Assembly: GCF_014203605.1 (NCBI RefSeq) | Contig: NZ_JACHJJ010000031.1 | Span: 30,600 to 94,599 of the forward strand | Source: Thiemannella venezuelensis | GTDB taxonomy: Bacteria; Actinomycetota; Actinomycetes; Streptosporangiales; Streptosporangiaceae | Length of the DNA stretch: 64,000 nt | Direction of reading: 5' to 3' | In this document: positions 57,495 to 64,000 of the stretch, piece by piece | Layout: each line of letters begins with the position of its first letter | Numbering within the stretch: position 1 is the stretch's first letter | Made by a program: the position numbers and the translations under genes | The notes under the pieces: generated by a model | Database searches by the model: none | What the model saw: the letters and a program-made list of their open reading frames with translations, nothing else | What the model was told of the DNA's origin: nothing

Positions 57495-58670
57495 ATGCGC
57501 GAAAATCGCTCCTTCCGCGTGTCCCGACCCGACACACGTAATGACGGGTTCCGTCCCTGTAAGCCCGGATCGGGTAAAGCCCGCCCCACGCAGAGCCCTG
57601 GCGAGGCGATCCCCGGGCACCTCGTCCAGGCACCCACGAAGGTGCTCTGGATTCGGGCCGCCGAGCTGGTCCCCGACTTCGAGCGCCACCGCGCCGACTG
57701 GCGCCGCAACCTGCTGCGGGTGGTCTGGCAGCTGGCCGCGCACGCCGGCTCCGACATGGTCACCGACCCGGGCCTGGGCGCGACCTGGGAGCTGCTGGCG
57801 GCCAAGGCCGGGGTCTCCCGCCGGACCTTCGCCGACCGGCTGCGCTGGCTCAGGACGCACGGCCTGCTGTTCACGCTCGTCACCGGCTCGACCCCGGCGC
57901 TGCGCGCCAGCTGCTGGGGAGGGCGGGTCGACGACGGCCTCGGCAACATCGCCGCCGAGTACGCCCTCACCGTGCCCCGCGAGCTGCTGGACACAATGGA
58001 CTTCGAGGACCTTGACCGGCTTATCCCCCCGACTCGGGCCCCGGCGGAAGAGAACTGGAGAGATGTGCCCTGGCCTGCGGAAACACTTCCTGTGGATGAA
58101 ACTCGCACCCCTAAGGGGTTCATCCCTCCCTTAGTAAAAGAAGTTAATCCCCCCGTACACACGCGCGAGGCCCCGTTTCCCGCGAAACCCGGGCGAACCT
58201 GGCCAAGCACCGTAACGCCGGGCAACAAAAGCGAAATGCTCCAAGCGTGCGAGCGGCTCCGCGATGACGACATGCTTCTCCGGAAAGTGCCCGCCAGGCA
58301 GCTGCGATGGCTGCTACGGTCACTGTTCGTCGCCGGGGCCACGGCCGGCGACGTCAGGCACGCGCTCCACTTCCACCCGGACGGGACGCTCTGGCCGGTG
58401 GGCACGCCGCGGCGGCCGGTGTCCTGGATCCGCTGGCGGCTGGGCGCGTGGATCGACTACGACACCGGGGCGCTCCGGGCGGCGCTGCCGTCGCAGCGGC
58501 GGGCGGAGGCGGATCTCCGGCGGCGGCGCGAGCAGGCGGCGCTGACCGACTGGCTGGCCGGGCTCCGGGCCGGCCGGGCCGATCCCGATCCGGCGGCGGT
58601 GACGGAGCTGCGCGCCCGCCTGGAGGCCGTACGCGAACGGGCGAGGCGTCCGCGGTACGGCATGGGATGA
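57495..58670 (+). CDS. Rep-like helix-turn-helix protein of an integrated plasmid, with a TTA codon
   Basis: 391 residues from the ATG at 57495 (a TTG at 57428-frame start 57426 is the alternative). A winged-helix domain near residues 55-140 (WRRNLLRVVWQLAAHAGSDM, LGATWELLAAKAGVSRRTFA, DRLRWLRTHGLLFTLVTGS), a less GC-rich linker (residues about 190-240) and a C-terminal region (MLLRKVPARQLRWLLRSLFV, HFHPDGTLWPVGTPRRPVSW, IRWRLGAWIDY). The pattern resembles replication-initiator-like proteins of actinomycete plasmids and integrative elements. TTA at 58131-58133 makes it a candidate for bldA control. No integrase or transfer gene is near, so the element is a remnant. Confidence 0.6.
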   Translation: MRENRSFRVSRPDTRNDGFRPCKPGSGKARPTQSPGEAIPGHLVQAPTKVLWIRAAELVPDFERHRADWRRNLLRVVWQLAAHAGSDMVTDPGLGATWELLAAKAGVSRRTFADRLRWLRTHGLLFTLVTGSTPALRASCWGGRVDDGLGNIAAEYALTVPRELLDTMDFEDLDRLIPPTRAPAEENWRDVPWPAETLPVDETRTPKGFIPPLVKEVNPPVHTREAPFPAKPGRTWPSTVTPGNKSEMLQACERLRDDDMLLRKVPARQLRWLLRSLFVAGATAGDVRHALHFHPDGTLWPVGTPRRPVSWIRWRLGAWIDYDTGALRAALPSQRRAEADLRRRREQAALTDWLAGLRAGRADPDPAAVTELRARLEAVRERARRPRYGMG

Positions 58671-58716
58671 GAGAGGGCGGGGACGCCCGGAAGGAGGAGT
58701 TGTGCGGTCCATCCTT

Positions 58717-58731
58717 CTTTACATTGTAAAG
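58717..58731. promoter_or_regulatory. AT-rich perfect palindrome CTTTACATTGTAAAG
   Basis: Seven-base arms around a central T, in an otherwise GC-rich stretch between the Rep-like gene and the small leftward gene ending at 58750. It looks like an operator or a recombination site; the binding protein is unknown. Confidence 0.5.
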
Positions 58732-58749
58732 GCGGAGGGGACGCAGAAC

Positions 58750-58986
58750 TCACCCGTACAGCAGTCCCACGACCGAGCTCGCCCAGCGCATCCGCTCGCA
58801 CACCAGCTCCGGGTGCTCGCCGAACTCCTGCGCCAGGGCCGCCGCGCAGCCCGCCTCTCCGCCGTGCCTGTCGATCGTCTGAAGGATCGCGCTCTCGGCG
58901 GTCTGGCGGTCCAGCAGGGCTGCGGCCGACACCGGCGCGAGGGCGAGCGCCTCGGCCCGGACGGTGTTGCTCATCTCGGTGCTCAT
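58750..58986 (-). CDS. Small hypothetical helical protein
   Basis: 78 residues from the ATG at 58986: MSNTVRAEALALAPVSAAAL, DRQTAESAILQTIDRHGGEA, AALAQEFGEHPELVCERMRW. Acidic and helical; no family recognised. GGAGGAG lies about eleven bases upstream (an ATG at 58974 is also in frame). It lies between the subtilisin gene and the Rep-like gene. Confidence 0.5.
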   Translation of the reverse strand: MSTEMSNTVRAEALALAPVSAAALLDRQTAESAILQTIDRHGGEAGCAAALAQEFGEHPELVCERMRWASSVVGLLYG

Positions 58987-59172
58987 CGGAACGTCGTCTC
59001 CTCCTCCGTAGGGAGCCCGGGTCCACTGCCCCCGGAACTTGCTTTCATTGGCTGTGACGCGGGTCTCACGACCGGTTGCGCGAAAGGTGCGAAGTGGTTG
59101 CGCCCGGCGCCTCCTGCGGGGCATCGCGAGAGGCGCCGGGCACGATCGGGGTCGCGGAGGCGGTTACCGGAA

Positions 59173-60813
<1,641 letters not shown>

Positions 60814-60931
60814 CGTCATCCCTTCCGTGGTGCCCGGGTGTTCCCACCGCGTGCGGCGTCCCTGCCGCTGCGGGCGACGGGCGCGGAGGCGGCCGTCGCG
60901 GGCTGATGCCAGAAAGCTCTGGTGCCTCCGC

Positions 60932-60958
60932 ATCGGCATCCGGTCCTGCGCCCTGAGG
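60932..60958 (-). promoter_or_regulatory. Sigma-28/WhiG-type promoter for the subtilisin gene
   Basis: Minus strand CCTCA (60958-60954), 16-base spacer, GCCGAT (60937-60932), 119 bases before the ATG at 60813. Divergent partner of the cheA promoter. Confidence 0.7.
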
Positions 60959-61014
60959 GAAACCGGAGACAGAAGGAGAAAAGATCTGAAATCACCCGGC
61001 TGGGGTGCGGAGTT

Positions 61015-61041
61015 CCTCAGGTGCCGCCGGGATCCGCCGAT
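61015..61041 (+). promoter_or_regulatory. Sigma-28/WhiG-type promoter for cheA-cheW
   Basis: CCTCA at 61015-61019, 16-base spacer, GCCGAT at 61036-61041 followed by GA; 37 bases before the cheA GTG. Confidence 0.8.
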
Positions 61042-61077
61042 GAAGGGGCTGCCTTATAAGAGAGGGAGAGGAACGTC

Positions 61078-63381
61078 GTGGACGAGTTGGGCGACATCAT
61101 CCAGGAGTTCCTGGTTGAGAGTCACGAGAACCTGGACCAGCTGGATCGGGACTTGGTGGCTCTGGAGCAGGATCCCGGCTCCCGGGAGATGCTCTCCAGC
61201 ATTTTCCGAACGATCCACACGATCAAGGGCACGAGTGGATTCCTGGCGTTCCACCGCCTGGAGACGGTGACCCACGCGGGCGAGTCCCTGCTGTCCAGGC
61301 TGCGTGACGGCGCCCAGCGGATGAACCCGGCCAGCGCGGACGCCCTGCTGGCCATGGTGGACACCGTACGCACGCTGCTGGGCTCGATCGAGGAGACCGG
61401 CGGCGAGGGCGACGTCGACGTCGATTCGGTCATCGCCAAGGTGACGGCCTGCATCGAGGACCCCTCCGCACCCAAGCCGGCCCCGGCGGAGCCCGCCGCG
61501 CAGGCCGTACCGGCCGTGGAGACCGCGCCGGAGCCCGCCGCCGAGCCCGCTCAGAAGCCTGCCAAGGCCGCGAAGGCCGCCGAGCCGGCCCCGGCCGGAG
61601 CGGAGGCCCCCGCCCCCGTCGCCGAGCACTCCCCCGCGCCCCAGCCCCCGGCTCCGGCCGTGAAGGAGCCCGCGGCCGAGGAGCCCGGCCAGAACGCCAA
61701 GCGCAGCATCGCCGACAGCTCCATCCGGGTGGACGTCGACCTGCTCGACACGCTGATGCGGCTGGTCGGCGAGCTGGTGCTGACCCGCAACCAGATCGTC
61801 CGCGGCGTCAGCGAGGTCTCCGACCCGGTTCTCGCCCGTACCACCCAGCGGCTGAACCTGATCACCAGTGAGCTGCAGGAGAGCGTCATGAAGACGCGCA
61901 TGCAGCCCATCGACCACATCTGGTCCAAGCTGCCGCGCGTCGTGCGCGACCTCAGCGGATCGCTGGGCAAGCAGGTGAAGCTGGCGATGGAGGGCAAGGA
62001 GACCGAGCTCGACCGCAGCCTCCTGGAGGCCGTCAAGGACCCGCTGACGCACCTGGTGCGCAACGCGGTGGACCACGGCATCGAGACCACCGCCGACCGC
62101 GTGGCCAAGGGCAAGACGCCGCACGGCACGCTGACCCTGCGCGCCTACCACGAGGGCGGCCACGTCATCGTGGAGATCAAGGACGACGGCGCGGGCATCG
62201 ACGTCGAGCGGGTGGCGCAGACGGCGCTGGACCGCGGCGTGGTCACCCGTGACCAGCTCGCCCGGATGGAGTCGCGCGAGGTCATCGCCCTGGTCTTCCG
62301 GCCGGGCTTCTCCACCGCCAAGAAGGTCACCAACGTCTCCGGCCGCGGCGTCGGCATGGACGTCGTGAAGACCAACATCGAGCAGATCGGCGGCGCCGTC
62401 GATGTGGACTCGACGCTGGGCAAGGGCACGACCTGGCGGCTGACCATCCCGCTGACGCTGGCGATCATCCAGGCGCTCACCGTCGAGTGCGGCGCCGAGC
62501 GCTACGCCATCCCGCAGGTCGGGGTGGACGAGCTGGTCTTCGTCGACGGCCAGTCCGGCCAGGCGATCGAGCACGTGTCGGGTGCGCCGGTCTACCGGCT
62601 GCGCGGCAAGCTGCTGCCGCTGGTGCGCCTGGACGAGACGCTGGGGCTGCCGGTCCGCAACAGCGACCGCGACGTCTACATCGCGGTGCTGCAGGCCGAC
62701 GGCCGCCGGTTCGGCCTCGTGGTCGACCGGGTCCTGAACACCGAGGAGATCGTGGTCAAGCCGCTGACCGGGCGGATGAAGGACGTCGGCGTGTACGCCG
62801 GCGCCACCATCGTCGGCGACGGCAAGGTCGCGCTGATCCTCGACATCCCGTCGCTGGCCCGCCGCTCGCACCTGGCCGCCGAGGCCGTGGAGCGCGCCCA
62901 GGTGGACCAGGTCGACTCCCGTCCCCGGGGCGGCGGCATCGAGCGCCTGCTCATCGCCGGCATCGGCGAGCGCCGGGTGGCGATCCCGCTGGACATGGTC
63001 ACCCGTCTGGAGGAGTTCCCGGTCGAGCGCATCGAGCGGGTCGGCAGCCGGGAGGTGGTCCAGTACCGCGACCACATCCTGCCGGTCATCCGCCTGGCCT
63101 CGCTGCTGGGCTGCTACGACGTCTCCGAGGGCGAGACGGTCCCCGCGGTGGTCTACACCGAGCGGGGCCGCAGCGTCGCCCTGGTCGTCGAGCAGATCGT
63201 CGACATCGTCGAGGACCACATCGAGTCCCGCAGCGACCTGGACGACGACGGCCTGACCGGTTCGGCCGTGATCCAGCAGCGCGTCACCGAGCTGCTGGAC
63301 GTGCGGCGGGCGATCCTCGCCGCCGACCCCCGGTTCTACGCAGAAATGACCGAGATCACCGACTCGATGGTGGGAGCCTGA
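61078..63381 (+). CDS. cheA: Chemotaxis histidine kinase CheA with two CheW-like domains
   Basis: 767 residues. P1/HPt domain with phospho-accepting H47 (IFRTIHTIKGTSGFLAFHRL), a Pro/Ala-rich linker (residues about 130-210) in place of a recognisable P2, P3 dimer helices (DLLDTLMRLVGELVLTRNQI), P4 kinase with HLVRNAVDHG, DDGAGID and GRGVGMDVV, P5/CheW-like domain (VECGAERYAIPQVGVDELVF onward) and a second CheW-like domain in the last 140 residues (VAIPLDMVTRLEEFPVERIE, VVQYRDHILPVIRLASLLGC, VALVVEQIVDIVEDHIESRS). GTG start with GAGGGAGAGG upstream. Receives signals from MCP-1 and MCP-2; no CheY in the window. Confidence 0.95.
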   Translation: MDELGDIIQEFLVESHENLDQLDRDLVALEQDPGSREMLSSIFRTIHTIKGTSGFLAFHRLETVTHAGESLLSRLRDGAQRMNPASADALLAMVDTVRTLLGSIEETGGEGDVDVDSVIAKVTACIEDPSAPKPAPAEPAAQAVPAVETAPEPAAEPAQKPAKAAKAAEPAPAGAEAPAPVAEHSPAPQPPAPAVKEPAAEEPGQNAKRSIADSSIRVDVDLLDTLMRLVGELVLTRNQIVRGVSEVSDPVLARTTQRLNLITSELQESVMKTRMQPIDHIWSKLPRVVRDLSGSLGKQVKLAMEGKETELDRSLLEAVKDPLTHLVRNAVDHGIETTADRVAKGKTPHGTLTLRAYHEGGHVIVEIKDDGAGIDVERVAQTALDRGVVTRDQLARMESREVIALVFRPGFSTAKKVTNVSGRGVGMDVVKTNIEQIGGAVDVDSTLGKGTTWRLTIPLTLAIIQALTVECGAERYAIPQVGVDELVFVDGQSGQAIEHVSGAPVYRLRGKLLPLVRLDETLGLPVRNSDRDVYIAVLQADGRRFGLVVDRVLNTEEIVVKPLTGRMKDVGVYAGATIVGDGKVALILDIPSLARRSHLAAEAVERAQVDQVDSRPRGGGIERLLIAGIGERRVAIPLDMVTRLEEFPVERIERVGSREVVQYRDHILPVIRLASLLGCYDVSEGETVPAVVYTERGRSVALVVEQIVDIVEDHIESRSDLDDDGLTGSAVIQQRVTELLDVRRAILAADPRFYAEMTEITDSMVGA

Positions 63382-63383
63382 TC

Positions 63384-63860
63384 ATGCCCAGCCGCCAGTA
63401 CGCCACCTTCGAGGTGGCCGACCAGCTCTTCGGAGTGGACGTGGCACAGGTCCAGGAGGTCCTGCGCTTCCACGAGTACACCCGCGTCCCGCTGGCGCCG
63501 ACCTCGGTCGGCGGCCTGTTCAACCTCCGCGGCCAGGTCATCGCCGCGGTGGACCTGCGGGTCCAGCTCGGTCTTCCGGGCCGGGACCTGGACGTCCCGG
63601 CGATGAACGTCATCGTCTCGGTCGACGACGAGTGGGTGAGCCTGCTCGTGGACCGGATCGGTGAGGTCATCGAGCTCGACGACGAGGCCTTCGAGCCGCC
63701 GCCGGACACGCTCGCGGGCGCCTACCGCAACCTCATCGTGGGCACGTTCAAGCTTCAGGACCGCCTGATGCTCGCTCTGGACGCGCGCCGTGCGGCCGAC
63801 ACGACCGTTCCGGTCCCGGCCCAGCACACCGACGAGGGACGGCTGGCGCACTCCGCCTGA
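63384..63860 (+). CDS. cheW: Chemotaxis coupling protein CheW
   Basis: 158 residues linking receptors to CheA. YATFEVADQLFGVDVAQVQE, VPLAPTSVGGLFNLRGQVIA, AVDLRVQLGLPGRDLD and WVSLLVDRIGEVIELDDEAF are standard CheW segments. ATG starts three bases after the cheA stop (63379-63381), so the two are co-translated. Ends 140 bases before the window end. Confidence 0.94.
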   Translation: MPSRQYATFEVADQLFGVDVAQVQEVLRFHEYTRVPLAPTSVGGLFNLRGQVIAAVDLRVQLGLPGRDLDVPAMNVIVSVDDEWVSLLVDRIGEVIELDDEAFEPPPDTLAGAYRNLIVGTFKLQDRLMLALDARRAADTTVPVPAQHTDEGRLAHSA

Positions 63861-64000
63861 TCCGCCCCAGGCACGGCCCGGAAAGGGGGGTGGCGCCCCC
63901 GGACCCGGGCGCCCCCCCCCCATACCCCTACACCGGGCGGGGGGCGCCCCGGACGGGGCAAGGGCCCGCCCCCGCACGGCGCGCCCGGCGCCCCCCCACC
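63861..64000. other. Homopolymer-rich tail, probable contig end
   Basis: After cheW the sequence degenerates into long C and G runs (for example a run of more than ten C near 63910-63920) and GCGCGCC-type words with no coding pattern. It may contain a terminator, but base calls here look unreliable. Confidence 0.5.

Overview
The window is GC-rich (about 70% or more) actinomycete DNA with GTG/TTG starts, stop/start overlaps and purine-rich ribosome sites. It carries most of a flagellar hook-basal-body and export locus plus chemotaxis genes. A flagellated, differentiating actinomycete is therefore likely, for example a zoospore former of the Streptosporangiaceae or Actinoplanes type. A TTA codon in one accessory gene and AfsR-type and zinc-peptidase genes fit this, but the genus cannot be fixed from the sequence alone. 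No flagellin, FlgK/L, FliD, FliA, CheB/R or CheY gene lies in the window, so the system must continue elsewhere.

Layout. 1-3.8 kb: surface-glycan genes (a partial processive family-2 glycosyltransferase, a small membrane partner, a lectin-like lipoprotein, UDP-GlcNAc 2-epimerase). 3.8-6.7 kb: a chemoreceptor transcribed with a sugar-binding lipoprotein. 6.76-7.26 kb: a decayed IS605-type element. 7.6-13.8 kb: flhA-flhF-PilZ-small membrane protein, then a second chemoreceptor. 14-17.8 kb: an unknown protein, a Lys/Ala-repeat secreted protein, a fold-III PLP decarboxylase and a secreted barrel-like protein. 18-28.9 kb: a divergent zinc peptidase and the operon flgB-flgC-fliE-fliF-fliG-fliH-fliI-fliJ-NlpC/P60-fliK-flgD-flgE. 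29-44 kb: an accessory island (two TetR modules, a DUF559 gene behind a 28-bp perfect palindrome, Tn3/integrase scars, an Rhs-HINT toxin with a probable immunity gene, an XRE cassette, an intact IS605-type tnpA/tnpB element, a nitroreductase-hemerythrin fusion, a toxin-antitoxin pair). 44-52.1 kb: flbD-motA-motB-fliL and fliM-fliN-fliO-fliP-fliQ-fliR-flhB. 52.2-60.8 kb: an AhpD-like gene, an AfsR-type regulator, a CHAP amidase, a plasmid-type Rep-like gene and a subtilisin. 61-63.9 kb: cheA-cheW. The last 140 bases are homopolymer-rich and look like a contig end.

How the genes work together. A sigma-28/WhiG-type promoter (CCTCA, 16-17 bases, [G/T]CCGAT) can be read directly in front of ten transcription units: MCP-1, flhA, MCP-2, the Lys/Ala secreted protein, the zinc peptidase, flgB, flbD-motA, fliM, cheA and the subtilisin. 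Basal body, motor, switch, export gate and chemosensory genes thus appear to form one regulon. The same signal pulls in three proteins of no known motility role: a peptidoglycan peptidase without a Sec signal, a repeat-rich secreted protein and a subtilase. These three, together with an FlhF lacking its P-loop and the palindrome/DUF559 pair in the island, are the most promising leads for new biology.
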